A DNA stretch of 64,000 nt from Ureibacillus xyleni (GTDB lineage Bacteria > Bacillota > Bacilli > Bacillales_A > Planococcaceae). The notes beneath the pieces were generated by a model. That model saw only the letters and a program-made list of their open reading frames with translations, searched no databases and was not told the DNA's origin. Made by a program: the position numbers and the translations under genes. Location: positions 1-64,000 of the forward strand of contig NZ_OBMQ01000002.1 of NCBI RefSeq assembly GCF_900217795.1, written 5' to 3'. Positions 38,066-48,368 of this stretch are shown piece by piece (the first letter of the stretch is position 1; each line of letters begins with the position of its first letter).

Positions 38066-38106
38066 AACCTTCTCATAAGTTAATGTAACTTGTGAGAAGG
38101 TTATTT
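38066..38106 (+). terminator. terminator after the 109-aa gene
   Basis: A 17-bp stem with few mismatches pairs 38066-38082 with 38086-38102 (arms CTTCTCATAAGTT and AACTTGTGAGAAG). TTATTT follows. Confidence 0.8.
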
Positions 38107-38142
38107 AAATTGCATTGATTATTACTTTGCTAACACCATTAA

Positions 38143-38174
38143 AAAACCCAAGAATATTAAAGTTCTTGGGTTTT
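38143..38174. terminator. bidirectional terminator of the 480-aa efflux pump gene
   Basis: AAAACCCAAGAA (38143-38154) pairs perfectly with TTCTTGGGTTTT (38163-38174), with A-runs and T-runs outside the stem. It lies 13 bp after the minus-strand stop codon. Confidence 0.88.
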
Positions 38175-38187
38175 AAGAAACGTAATA

Positions 38188-39630
38188 TTATACTTGTACT
38201 CGTTTTATGAATAAACTAACAACTAAACCAACAACTGCCACGATAATTGCAAAGATAAAGGCATCTTGAACTCCAGAAGTGAAAGCAAGTAGTTGATTTA
38301 GTGGGTTTGTAGCATCAGTAACATTTTCAAGATATTTTTCAGTTCCAGAAGATAAGATCGAAATCGCTACCGCTGTACCAATTGCACCAGCAACTTGTTG
38401 AAGTGTATTCATGATTGCTGTTCCATCTGGATAGAGCTCTCGTGGCAATTCGTTTAATCCGTTCGTCTGGGCTGGCATCATGATCATCGAAACACCGACC
38501 ATCATTAAAATATGCATCGCAATCAAGAATCCAGAAGATGTCTCTAAATCAATTGTTGAAAAGCCAAATAAGGAACCTGTGACGATGACAATTCCCGGAA
38601 TGACTAACCATTTAGGTCCGAATTTATCGAATAAGCTACCCATTATAGGTGACAATAATCCATTAACAATTCCTCCTGGTAATAATAGTAGTCCTGCTGC
38701 AAACGTACTTAAAGCTAATGAATTTTGCAAGTATAGTGGCAGTACAATCATTGAAGAAAGAATGACCATCATGCAAATTAGAACAAGTATTAAACCAACG
38801 ACAAACATTGGATATTTGAATGCACGAAGTTTTAACATAGGTTGTTCCATTTTTGTTTGACGAATGCCGAAGAGAAGTAATCCAATGATACCAATTACAA
38901 TAGATGTAATTACTGTTGAATCTCCCCAACCACCTTCACCTGCAATACTAAATCCGTAAACAACGCCACCAAAACCGATAGTCGATAAAATAATCGAAAA
39001 AATATCAATTTTAGGCTTTGTTGGTGTTGAAACATTTTGCATGTAAATTATCCCAAAGACAAGGGCGAACACTAGTACCGGTAAAGAGAACCAGAAAATA
39101 TAATGCCATGAAAGTGTTTTTAGAATCAATCCAGAAAGTGTTGGTCCAACAGCAGGAGAAAAGGAAATGACTAGTCCCATTAACCCCATAATTTTTCCTC
39201 TTTTATATGGTGGAACAATTAATAAAATCGTATTAAACATGAGCGGTAACATTAATGCCGTACCCATTGCTTGAACTACTCGAGCCACCATTAAGAAAGC
39301 GAAAGTGGGGGCAATAGCAGCAATAAATGTTCCAATAATGGATAATGAAAGGGAAACAATAAATAATTGTCTCGTTGTAAACCATTGTAAAATTAATCCT
39401 GACACTGGAACGAGAATCCCTAGAGTTAATAAAAAGCCAGTTGTAAGCCATTGCACCGTAGTTTCATGGACATTAAAATCCACAATTAAAGTACCTAGTG
39501 CCATATTTAAAGCTGTTTCGCTAAATAAACCAATAAATCCAGCAATCAAAAAAGAGACGATAATAGGAAATACTTTATATTGCTCCGATTCCTCGTCTTT
39601 TGTTTGACTCATTTGAGCATCGATATTCAT
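38188..39630 (-). CDS. DHA2-family MFS drug efflux transporter
   Basis: A 480-residue transporter with 14 predicted transmembrane helices. It shows the EmrB/QacA-type motifs ALGTLIVDFNVHETTVQWLTTGFLL, the antiporter motif C LGLVISFSPAVGPTLSGLIL and the LPRELYPDGTAIMNTLQQVAGAIGTA loop. The family exports lipophilic drugs by proton antiport; the actual substrate is unknown. A closely similar paralogue lies at 56582-58060. No adjacent regulator is seen. Confidence 0.88.
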   Translation of the reverse strand: MNIDAQMSQTKDEESEQYKVFPIIVSFLIAGFIGLFSETALNMALGTLIVDFNVHETTVQWLTTGFLLTLGILVPVSGLILQWFTTRQLFIVSLSLSIIGTFIAAIAPTFAFLMVARVVQAMGTALMLPLMFNTILLIVPPYKRGKIMGLMGLVISFSPAVGPTLSGLILKTLSWHYIFWFSLPVLVFALVFGIIYMQNVSTPTKPKIDIFSIILSTIGFGGVVYGFSIAGEGGWGDSTVITSIVIGIIGLLLFGIRQTKMEQPMLKLRAFKYPMFVVGLILVLICMMVILSSMIVLPLYLQNSLALSTFAAGLLLLPGGIVNGLLSPIMGSLFDKFGPKWLVIPGIVIVTGSLFGFSTIDLETSSGFLIAMHILMMVGVSMIMMPAQTNGLNELPRELYPDGTAIMNTLQQVAGAIGTAVAISILSSGTEKYLENVTDATNPLNQLLAFTSGVQDAFIFAIIVAVVGLVVSLFIKRVQV

Positions 39631-39867
39631 TTTTGTCCTCCTATTTTAAATAAAGAAGAAACCTATAAGACTTCTTTAATTTACCTTTTCTATTAAATAA
39701 CAAAAACAAAATGTATTCAATTATTATGCAATAGTCCTTTGTGAATTGCTTCACGAAACAGTGGGACAGATACGTATTGGCTTAACGCCCCAATACTATT
39801 TCTAGTATAGAATTATATAAGTGACTATGCTAAACTACACTACAAGTTAATTGAAGGGAAGTTAGTT

Positions 39868-41031
39868 ATGAAAAGCTTGAATTACATAGGGATATTAGTA
39901 TTGATTTTTACATTCTTTCTATTACCATCAACTTCCCATGCAACTGGTGAACAATCCAATCCTGAAATAGAAGTATACAAACTTATTAAAAATTATCATG
40001 TTAGTGGAAAAACACCTTCAAGAAATGCGCAAGGTTCAATCGATTCTATGTTACTCGAATTGAATGATCCATATGCTAGATATTATTCTGCCAAGCAGGT
40101 AAAAGATTTATTAGACTCAAATCAAGGGAAGATTGCGGGTATTGGCGTATTGCTTGGTGGTAGAGATAATCAAGTCTTTGTTGATCAAGTTTTCGATTTC
40201 ACACCTGCAAAAAAAGCGGGGCTACTCCAAGGCGATCAAATTATTGCGATTGACAACACGCTTGTTCAAAAAATGACACTAGAAGAAGTAACGTACTTAT
40301 TACGAGGTGAAAAGGATACACAAGTCTCCCTTCAGATTAAGCGTGGAAAATTGGTCCGGAACTATCTGATTCTAAGACAACCCGTCCAGATACCATTAGT
40401 GGAAGCAAATCTATTAACTAATGAGATAGGTTATATAAGAATCACCTCTTTTACAGATAAAGCAGCAAATCAATTCGTTAATGAGTTAGAGAAATTGAAA
40501 CAAAAAAATGTAAAAGGATTAATACTTGATTTGAGAGGGAATTCAGGTGGAGTGATTAGCGCTGTTAATAAAGTGGTTGGACAATTTGTTGGAGAGGGTA
40601 CATTAGCATTTATACATAACACTCATGTTTTGCAAGAAGCAATTCCGATTAGGAACGGCAAAGATTGGGATATATCGCTTGCAATTTTGGTTAATGAACA
40701 AACTGCCAGTGCAGCAGAAGTAACAACAGGAGCCTTACGATATTATCGGCAAGCGATAATTGTTGGAACACAAACTTTTGGTAAGGGAACCGTGCAACAG
40801 TTGTTTATGTTACAGGACGGTAGCGCCTTAAAAATTACGGTTGATGAATATTCACTACCTGCACAAGATAAAGTTGACGGAATTGGGCTAACTCCTGATG
40901 TACTTATTAAAAACCCTTCAAATCAACGTCTCTTTGCTATGGAAGAGCTATTAAGAATGATCAATAAATCTACAACACCTACCTCACAGTTTAGAACATT
41001 ACCAAATAACAATTATTTTTATAGTTTTTAA
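39868..41031 (+). CDS. secreted S41 family peptidase (CtpA-like)
   Basis: A 387-residue carboxy-terminal processing protease. A signal peptide covers about 1-25 (cleavage near SHA), a PDZ domain about 85-165 (VFDFTPAKKAGLLQGDQI) and the S41 core about 175-370. The Ser/Lys dyad is visible as Ser281 in TASAAEVTTG and Lys306 in FGKGTVQ, with the standard 25-residue spacing. It is shorter than B. subtilis CtpB and lacks a C-terminal peptidoglycan-binding domain. It is monocistronic, next to the giant surface protein gene. Confidence 0.9.
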   Translation: MKSLNYIGILVLIFTFFLLPSTSHATGEQSNPEIEVYKLIKNYHVSGKTPSRNAQGSIDSMLLELNDPYARYYSAKQVKDLLDSNQGKIAGIGVLLGGRDNQVFVDQVFDFTPAKKAGLLQGDQIIAIDNTLVQKMTLEEVTYLLRGEKDTQVSLQIKRGKLVRNYLILRQPVQIPLVEANLLTNEIGYIRITSFTDKAANQFVNELEKLKQKNVKGLILDLRGNSGGVISAVNKVVGQFVGEGTLAFIHNTHVLQEAIPIRNGKDWDISLAILVNEQTASAAEVTTGALRYYRQAIIVGTQTFGKGTVQQLFMLQDGSALKITVDEYSLPAQDKVDGIGLTPDVLIKNPSNQRLFAMEELLRMINKSTTPTSQFRTLPNNNYFYSF

Positions 41032-41034
41032 TGA

Positions 41035-41071
41035 AAACAGATCCAATAGTATTTTTTGGATCTGTTTTTTT
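41035..41071 (+). terminator. terminator after the S41 peptidase gene
   Basis: AAACAGATCCAA (41035-41046) pairs perfectly with TTGGATCTGTTT (41056-41067), followed by T. Confidence 0.9.
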
Positions 41072-41256
41072 ATTTCCAGTAAATATCAAAATAATGCCAA
41101 ATTGATTGTTTGTAAGATTGTTGTAAGAAAATAATGTTTGAAAGAATACAACTAATATCTCATAATACGATAATAGATTATTAGGTATTAAGGTCTAAAA
41201 TTAGAATTATTAAGCAAAAATTCCTATTTTTAGGAATATAAGGGAAGGAATGTAAT

Positions 41257-44200
41257 ATGAAACGGGCAAACTATAATTATTTCAAACAAATTTCGTTACT
41301 TCTTGCTATAGTATTATTTTTGCAGCCGATTTTAATGGGACTATCGTTTATTGTTCCTGTTACGAAAGTAGCTGCAGAAGGTGGACTAAAGAGCTTAGAT
41401 TTAACAGATTTTGCTGAAGGGGAATCTAAACTTATCTTCCCTGAAGATACAACCAAAGATAATGTTGCGAAGATTGAAAATAAAGCTTTAGTACTAACGC
41501 CATCTGAGGAGAATAAATTTGGTATGGCGATGACGAAAGAGCCTTTAACATTACCAGAAGATTATAGCTTTTCTACGAATTTTTCTTTTTCAGTAACCGA
41601 TCTTAAAAATTTTGGAGCAGACGGTATTTTTTATATTTTACAATCTGAGTCTAAGCCGCCTCTAGAACAAAGAAGTGGCGCAGGAGCAGGTGGAAATGTA
41701 ACAAACGGATTGATGCTTGAATTCAGAACATGGGTTGATACAGGTCATCTTCCGAATTACATTAAGATATGGTCGGGCACAGAAGAGTTAGGAAAAATTG
41801 ATTTAGGTATTGATGATTACTTTGCAAGTAGTAGTTCAAATGAAATCCCATTCTATGTGTGGTTAGACTATGATGGAACTGGAAAAACATTGAAGCTTTA
41901 TCTGTCAAAGAATAATAAAAATAAGCCAGCTAATCCGATGTGGACAGGGACAAATATTAGTCTAGGTGGCGATGCTTTTAAATCACACGATCTATACGGA
42001 GCCTTTTCTGCGTATACAGGTTGGGGATATGAGAAGCACAAAATTTTGTCGTGGAATATTGATACAAGTGGACTTGGAACTGTAGCAAACACACTACAGA
42101 TTGGTTATAAAGAAAGTGATTCTGCTACAAGTGTCACCCAAGATCTTTCATTACCTAGTACACTTGGTGACAACATACAGGTAACTTGGAAAACTTCTAA
42201 TCCTTCCATCATTAGTGCAGAGGGAATAGTCAGCCGTCCAACGACAGCAGACACAATAGTTACTTTAACAGCAACAATAACCGGTCAATCTAGTACTGTT
42301 ACGAAAACATTTCCTCTAACGGTAAAGAAGGTGCCGGTCTTTAAGGGGGACGAACTTGCCTATGATCAAGTAGGTCCATCAAAAGTATCTTCTTTTTCAG
42401 CCATTAAGACATTAACGGTGTTAGGAAGGGGCTTTAAAGGTTCAGAAATTTCTAAGTATGATTTCCGCTTCAAAGCAAAGCATGTAGCTACGGAAACGGT
42501 CTATGAGATCGCTCCAGATAAAATCACAATTCAAAATGATAATACGCTGCGCATTGAACTTCCAAAAGAAATGAAGCTAGGCTATTACGATTTAGATCTT
42601 CAACATAAGTTTATTTCTGGGAAGAAGGTTACAAATGCATTTGAGGTTACTGAAGATCCAAAATATAAAAATCGAATGTTTAGTGAAGTTGTCTTTAAAG
42701 CGAACAATCCAACAAATCAAGATGTAGATGAAGTGAAATTGAAAGGTCCTTTTGAGGAATCATCAAAAGGAGTTTATGAGTTAGCTGATCCAAAAGAAGT
42801 AGTGACAATGAACGGTTATGTTATGTTCAAAGGATCAGAATTAAAGGTCGATCAAATGCTCGGTAAAGTTCGTGGGAATGGTCGATTATATGTGAATGGA
42901 CGTTCTCAAAATGGAATTACGACTACATATACGTTACACGAAGGAAGCTTTGAAATTGATGCTGAAGAATTCCGTATCAAATTTAATGCAAGTAGTGCCT
43001 ATGACTTCTTAAAATTAAGCATGCCAGTAGGAATTCAATCGATGCAATTTGTGGAGAATGGTCTACGGGTAAAAGGCGAAATCCAATCAAACTTCCGCCT
43101 TGGTTCAGCTAAATTAAACGGTAAAGCAAACGTAGAAGGCTTGGACTTTACTCCATCTGGGGTAGATTTAGCTGCACAATTTTCAATGGGCGTGGATTTA
43201 AAGACAGGTCCGTTAAAATCATCTGAACTGCGAGTAGGTATTGATACAAAGAAATCAAAATTTGGCATTGGTGCTTCAGCAGAGATTCGTAAAATGAATA
43301 AAGGTTTTGATTTAGATTTAGTAATCGTACGTGGACAGCTGGATACAGTTAAAATCGCAGTGGTTGCCCCTATAAAAATCGGTACAACCGGTGCGCAAAT
43401 TAAAAAAATTGGTGGCGGAATTAGCGGTCTATCATCCGGAGCAGAAGCACCACTAACACTCCATTTACTTGGTGGATTATCGGATGTTATTACGCCAAAA
43501 ATCAATGACCAATATATGATTAATGCGGATGATTTAGAGTTGGGGTTATCTGGTGCCCATGTAGAATTTAAAGGGAATCTTGCTATCTACACGATTAAAA
43601 TCGCTGAAGTAGAAGCAAAAGTGGTCTTCAATCCAGTTGGTTACCCTGGATTCACAAAAGCAGGTTTTAAATTAGATGCACGAGTTGATATTTTAGGAAT
43701 CCTTATTGGGACATTTAATGTACAGTACTTCGAAGGTGAAACATTTAAAGGATATGTAATGTCTCGAGTAATCGTACCTACTTATGTGCCTATTATTGGA
43801 GGGAATACGTTATCAAAGGCTTCTCTAGGAGTTGACGATTCTAAGGTAAGAGGATCTCTTGAAGTAATAGGTGTTGGGTTTGTTGCAACTTACGGGTTCT
43901 CGGATAGTAAAGTTGACTTTAAGGTTGATGCATTAGCTACTCTTAAAAATATAGGTAAATTCGCGCTTGGTGCAGTAACAGGAACGGTAAAAGCCATTTC
44001 TTCTGCAGCGACAACGGTTTGGAATGGTGCGAAAACGGTCGCTAATGGTGTCGCGAAGGCTGCCTCTTCAATAGGTAATGCAGTGGCAAGTGGCGCTAAA
44101 ACTGTATTTAAAAAGTTAAAATTCTGGTCAGCTCCAGTTTACTTTGCAAATGGTGAATCAATTGATGATCCGGCTTTATTAGAAGCACTGCAAGATTTAT

Positions 44201-47200
44201 CTGGAGAAGTGAATGTTGTTTCTATTTCTGTAGATGACCCTCAACGTTTATTAATTGAAGTGAGTGACGTTACTTCAGCAGAACTTATTCATGTTCAATC
44301 TGTTACTGCTAATAATGGGTCAATCGTTCCACTTGTATATGACACTTCAGATCCGAATTGGAATGCAATTTTCAAAGCAGATGAACATAAAGTTTACTTC
44401 TATGTAGACGTTCCAGATAAAAATACGACCGTTGAAATTGCAAGTGAAGATGGTTCGGTTGTAGGAGAGACAGTACAATCTTATAAAATTGATTCAACTT
44501 ACAATATGCAACAAATTCAAGAGACTTACATCGTTGAAGGTCATGAAATGCCGTTTACTGTAAGTGAAGAATCAGATTTAGCTTTAGTACTTGATTATAT
44601 TACAGATACAAGTAATCTGAAAATTATTCGCCCAGACGGTTCTCAATACAAGCTTGAATTTGATTCAAATTCGGGAAATTGGAATGCAAGTATCGTTTCA
44701 ACAGAAAAGGTGGTTGTAAAAATTCCATCAGCTGAAGTAGGGAATTGGAAAATATTCAATTCCGAAGTTATGGAGCCTAAATTCTTTGAAATCGATGAAA
44801 ATGCTTCAATGACAGATTTAATTGTAAAGGCAAAGTATAGTGATTATCAGTTACAAGGGTATAACTTTGAAAATGGTCAAACTTACATCCAAATTCAAAA
44901 TTCCTCTAATGATATTGTGTTGCTAAAACAAGATGGAACGGCTTTTCCACTTGATTCTAATCAACAGAGTGAAAATTGGAATTCTTATTACGACGACGAT
45001 ACAAACACTACACATATTTTACTAAATGTTTTACAAAATGAAGTGATAACAATTGGCACTAAAAATGATGCAACGATTCAGTTTTATGAACTCAATCCTT
45101 CAGTAACGAATCTTAAGCCATTGTTTGAAAACCCAAATCAAGGAAATAAAACATTCTTTGAAATAAAAGACCCTGGTCGTTATTTGTTTGATATTACTGA
45201 TGGAGATTCAACTGCTGAAATTATTCGCCCAAATGGGGATAAGGTTATAAAAATTCTTGATGATAAAGATTCAAATCATAATGCGCTTTATCGTTCTGAT
45301 GAAAAACACATGTATATTACAGTTGACGTAGATGCGAACCAAGTTGGGGAGTATATAGTCGAAACAAAATCTATTACTCAAACAGTAGTAACACAGGTAA
45401 ATCCATTACCAAAAATTACCGAGTTTAATGCAACAAAAGCGAATGGTGAAAATACTTTTGATTTCACTTGGAATATTGAACATCCTCGTGCTGGTAGTAA
45501 CATTAATTTAATGCTAACTACTTCAGAAGATCAGCTTGTAGGCCCAACAATTGCAAGTGGTTTAGGTGCAACTGGAAACAAGGAAGTATCTATTCCGCGT
45601 TCAATCATGAGTGGTAAGTATTATGTTGTATTAGAAACACATCATGAAGATATTGGACCAAGATATGAAGTTTTGGATACTCCAATTGAAGTGAGTTGGG
45701 CAGATGCACCAAAAGCGCCGACAGATTTAAATGTACTTTCTACAAGCAATGGCCAGATTACGCTAGAATTTAAGGACTCTAATTCAGCTGATATGTCTTA
45801 CTACCGAGTTCATCAAGTTAAGAATGGTGTAGTCGATTATTTTGGACCAAACTATGAGGTAGAAGCAGATAAAACGAAACCAGACCAAAAAATAATTATT
45901 TCTGGTTTAGAGACAGGAAAAAAATATTCTTTAGTAGTAAGTGCTATTAAAGAGGTCGGAACAACAGGGGAAGTTAGTTTACCTTCAGAAGTAGTAGAAG
46001 TTAACCTACCTGTACCAAATTATCCAAAAGTGAATCTTTCTATTGCAGCCCCAGATGGAACGAAGAAGAAGAACTTTAAAGAGATTGTTTACAATGACGT
46101 TGAGGAAACAATGACAATTATTGATAAAACGTCTGCTACAGTTGATATTAATGTTGATCAATCCTCAACAATTGAGATTTATGTAAATGAACAGCTAGTT
46201 AAAACTGAAGTAGGCACAGATGTACAATACGAATTAGAAAATCTTGTGGACCGTGATTATTTCATTGATGTTCGTGTAGCAAATGAACAAGGAGATCAAG
46301 GGCGTGCATATCAAACGCTATATGTGGATACGCAAGCACCTATGCTACAGTTGAATCATGCACCAGGGGACATCATGAATTCAGAGGAAATTCAAATTCA
46401 AGGTCAAACAGATATTGGTGCAACACTTACAGTTAATGGTAAAACTGTGGATACTGACGAGCGTGGTTATTTTACTTATGTTCATCAATATCAAGGAGAC
46501 GATCGCAGTGATATAGTCGAATTTGTTGTAACGGATACTGTGGGTAATAAAACAGAGCATGCTTTAGAATTATTGATGGGACCAGGTTTACGAGCTGAAC
46601 GATATAGTAAGTATCTTCAAACATTAAACGTATCGGCTGTCGTACTCTCTCCCAAATTCAATATGATAACAACGGAGTACAATGCAGGAAATGTAACACA
46701 GGCAAATGTTCGAATTCAAACAAAGGCTTTCAATAGTAATACCAAATTACGAATAAAAGATGGACAATCTCAAGTTGGTTTGCTCGATACAACTGTTCCA
46801 TTAACAATGGGTAAAAACACAATTATTATTGAAGTGCTGAACTCTAATGATCAGGTTGTAAATCAGTATAGTATCATGTTCAATCGTATTAATGTTGAAG
46901 TGCCATCAAGTGGAAACAATCCTGGTGGAAGTCAGGAAGTTATTACTGTCCCAGTGGAGGCTGGCGGTAATGGAAGTGGAAGTGGTACCGTTTCTACAGC
47001 AGAGATTGTTCGTACAACGACAACAACTGGTGCAAAGAAAGATGAAGTAACGTATACGCAACAAAAAGCAGTTGAAACAGTTCAAAAATTGAAGGAAGCT
47101 GGTTCGGATACTGCTCGTATTGTGATACCTGATGCAAAAGACGAGGTAGCTCAAGCAGATATCAAAATTGAAAAGGCATCGATTCAAGCCTTCGAACAAG

Positions 47201-48285
47201 GAAAGATAAATCTTGAGATATCAACAGACAACGCAAGAATCATCTTACCTGCCGAGTCGATGAAAAATATGAATGAAGATTTATATTTTAAAGTTGTTCC
47301 TATCAAGGAAAGAGCACAGCAACAACAAAAAGAAAATCAAGTTAGAACTGAGGAAGTTGTAAAAAAGGTTGCTGGTAATCAAACAGTGAATGTAGTGGGT
47401 CGTCCAATGACAATTGAAACGAACATGACAAGTCGTTCTGTTGACCTAGTATTACCATTACGGGATGTCTCAATTCCAACTGACGCGGCCGAACGACAAG
47501 CATTCCTTTCTAAACTGGGTATCTTTATTGAGCACAGCGATGGAGAGAAAGTCTTAGTTAAGGGAGACGTTGTTACTTATAAAGATGGTCAACTCGGATT
47601 AAAAATTACGATAAATAAATTTAGTACATTTACTATTGTTGAAATGGAAAATGGTTGGACTACACCGGAAACTGATTCTAATGGACGTACAATGGTTTCG
47701 GAAAAACCGGTTATGGTGGATAAAACATGGACGATAAAATTAAGTGCACCTGTAAAACCTAGTACGGTAACAAAAGAAAATGTTTATGTAGTGGACGAAG
47801 AAGGCAATCGTGTGGAAGTTTATCTAGAACTCTCTAAAGATAATCGAAGCATCATTGTAAAGCCCCAATCGTATTATAAACCGAACCAATCCTATCAACT
47901 TGTTATTAGCAAAAAGGTCCAATCTATGGATGGAAAACCAATAAAAGAAGCAATTCAATTTAAATTCCAAACAACTTCTTATTCTTTAGACGTTGGAAAA
48001 TTGAATGAGCATACTGAAGTTCCAGTAAACAAGGAATGGACTATTAATTTTAATTCAAAAATTGATATCCAATTAATCTCAAAAAACAGTGTTATAGTAA
48101 CAAACAAATATGGTGATCAAATGGATATCGACGTAAAACCTATTTCTTCTTACGCATTTCAGGTTATTCCAAAAGTTCCTTACCTAAGAGGGGAATCATA
48201 TTACTTATTTGTAAAAGATATTAAATCTCAACAAGGGAAAACATTAACTACCCCAACTTGGATTAAATTTACTGTAGCTGAATAA
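41257..48285 (+). CDS. giant secreted multidomain lectin/Ig-like surface protein
   Basis: A 2342-residue protein. The signal peptide covers 1-40 (cleavage after VAA). A legume-lectin-like jelly roll covers about 45-275 (ADGIFYILQS, NGLMLEFRTW, FYVWLDYDG). Then come a bacterial Ig-like domain (about 275-360), an IPT-like segment (about 360-470), a large beta-rich unassigned region, and an Ala/Gly/Lys-rich amphipathic helical stretch (about 905-958). Next are an Ig/FN3 part (about 1485-1585, APKAPTDLNV), a further Ig (about 1690-1778), a cadherin-like sandwich (about 1782-1878), a GGNGSGSG linker and two SbsA-like Ig domains at the end (about 2145-2342). No LPxTG, SLH or choline-binding anchor is seen. 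A cell-surface or extracellular adhesive role is inferred. Confidence 0.85.
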   Translation: MKRANYNYFKQISLLLAIVLFLQPILMGLSFIVPVTKVAAEGGLKSLDLTDFAEGESKLIFPEDTTKDNVAKIENKALVLTPSEENKFGMAMTKEPLTLPEDYSFSTNFSFSVTDLKNFGADGIFYILQSESKPPLEQRSGAGAGGNVTNGLMLEFRTWVDTGHLPNYIKIWSGTEELGKIDLGIDDYFASSSSNEIPFYVWLDYDGTGKTLKLYLSKNNKNKPANPMWTGTNISLGGDAFKSHDLYGAFSAYTGWGYEKHKILSWNIDTSGLGTVANTLQIGYKESDSATSVTQDLSLPSTLGDNIQVTWKTSNPSIISAEGIVSRPTTADTIVTLTATITGQSSTVTKTFPLTVKKVPVFKGDELAYDQVGPSKVSSFSAIKTLTVLGRGFKGSEISKYDFRFKAKHVATETVYEIAPDKITIQNDNTLRIELPKEMKLGYYDLDLQHKFISGKKVTNAFEVTEDPKYKNRMFSEVVFKANNPTNQDVDEVKLKGPFEESSKGVYELADPKEVVTMNGYVMFKGSELKVDQMLGKVRGNGRLYVNGRSQNGITTTYTLHEGSFEIDAEEFRIKFNASSAYDFLKLSMPVGIQSMQFVENGLRVKGEIQSNFRLGSAKLNGKANVEGLDFTPSGVDLAAQFSMGVDLKTGPLKSSELRVGIDTKKSKFGIGASAEIRKMNKGFDLDLVIVRGQLDTVKIAVVAPIKIGTTGAQIKKIGGGISGLSSGAEAPLTLHLLGGLSDVITPKINDQYMINADDLELGLSGAHVEFKGNLAIYTIKIAEVEAKVVFNPVGYPGFTKAGFKLDARVDILGILIGTFNVQYFEGETFKGYVMSRVIVPTYVPIIGGNTLSKASLGVDDSKVRGSLEVIGVGFVATYGFSDSKVDFKVDALATLKNIGKFALGAVTGTVKAISSAATTVWNGAKTVANGVAKAASSIGNAVASGAKTVFKKLKFWSAPVYFANGESIDDPALLEALQDLSGEVNVVSISVDDPQRLLIEVSDVTSAELIHVQSVTANNGSIVPLVYDTSDPNWNAIFKADEHKVYFYVDVPDKNTTVEIASEDGSVVGETVQSYKIDSTYNMQQIQETYIVEGHEMPFTVSEESDLALVLDYITDTSNLKIIRPDGSQYKLEFDSNSGNWNASIVSTEKVVVKIPSAEVGNWKIFNSEVMEPKFFEIDENASMTDLIVKAKYSDYQLQGYNFENGQTYIQIQNSSNDIVLLKQDGTAFPLDSNQQSENWNSYYDDDTNTTHILLNVLQNEVITIGTKNDATIQFYELNPSVTNLKPLFENPNQGNKTFFEIKDPGRYLFDITDGDSTAEIIRPNGDKVIKILDDKDSNHNALYRSDEKHMYITVDVDANQVGEYIVETKSITQTVVTQVNPLPKITEFNATKANGENTFDFTWNIEHPRAGSNINLMLTTSEDQLVGPTIASGLGATGNKEVSIPRSIMSGKYYVVLETHHEDIGPRYEVLDTPIEVSWADAPKAPTDLNVLSTSNGQITLEFKDSNSADMSYYRVHQVKNGVVDYFGPNYEVEADKTKPDQKIIISGLETGKKYSLVVSAIKEVGTTGEVSLPSEVVEVNLPVPNYPKVNLSIAAPDGTKKKNFKEIVYNDVEETMTIIDKTSATVDINVDQSSTIEIYVNEQLVKTEVGTDVQYELENLVDRDYFIDVRVANEQGDQGRAYQTLYVDTQAPMLQLNHAPGDIMNSEEIQIQGQTDIGATLTVNGKTVDTDERGYFTYVHQYQGDDRSDIVEFVVTDTVGNKTEHALELLMGPGLRAERYSKYLQTLNVSAVVLSPKFNMITTEYNAGNVTQANVRIQTKAFNSNTKLRIKDGQSQVGLLDTTVPLTMGKNTIIIEVLNSNDQVVNQYSIMFNRINVEVPSSGNNPGGSQEVITVPVEAGGNGSGSGTVSTAEIVRTTTTTGAKKDEVTYTQQKAVETVQKLKEAGSDTARIVIPDAKDEVAQADIKIEKASIQAFEQGKINLEISTDNARIILPAESMKNMNEDLYFKVVPIKERAQQQQKENQVRTEEVVKKVAGNQTVNVVGRPMTIETNMTSRSVDLVLPLRDVSIPTDAAERQAFLSKLGIFIEHSDGEKVLVKGDVVTYKDGQLGLKITINKFSTFTIVEMENGWTTPETDSNGRTMVSEKPVMVDKTWTIKLSAPVKPSTVTKENVYVVDEEGNRVEVYLELSKDNRSIIVKPQSYYKPNQSYQLVISKKVQSMDGKPIKEAIQFKFQTTSYSLDVGKLNEHTEVPVNKEWTINFNSKIDIQLISKNSVIVTNKYGDQMDIDVKPISSYAFQVIPKVPYLRGESYYLFVKDIKSQQGKTLTTPTWIKFTVAE

Positions 48286-48291
48286 AAAATA

Positions 48292-48336
48292 GAAGCTTCC
48301 CATTAGCAATAAAAATCTAATGGGAGGCTTCCTTTC
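48292..48336 (+). terminator. terminator after the giant surface protein gene
   Basis: GAAGCTTCCCATTAG (48292-48306) pairs with CTAATGGGAGGCTTC (48317-48331) with one mismatch, followed by CTTTC. Confidence 0.8.
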
Positions 48337-48368
48337 TATTTGCGCGGTGCTTAGTTTAAATGAAACGG

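Noticed and set aside
43035-43505. 156-codon minus-strand open frame inside the giant surface protein gene
   Set aside because: Antisense shadow; the plus-strand frame is continuous over 2342 codons.
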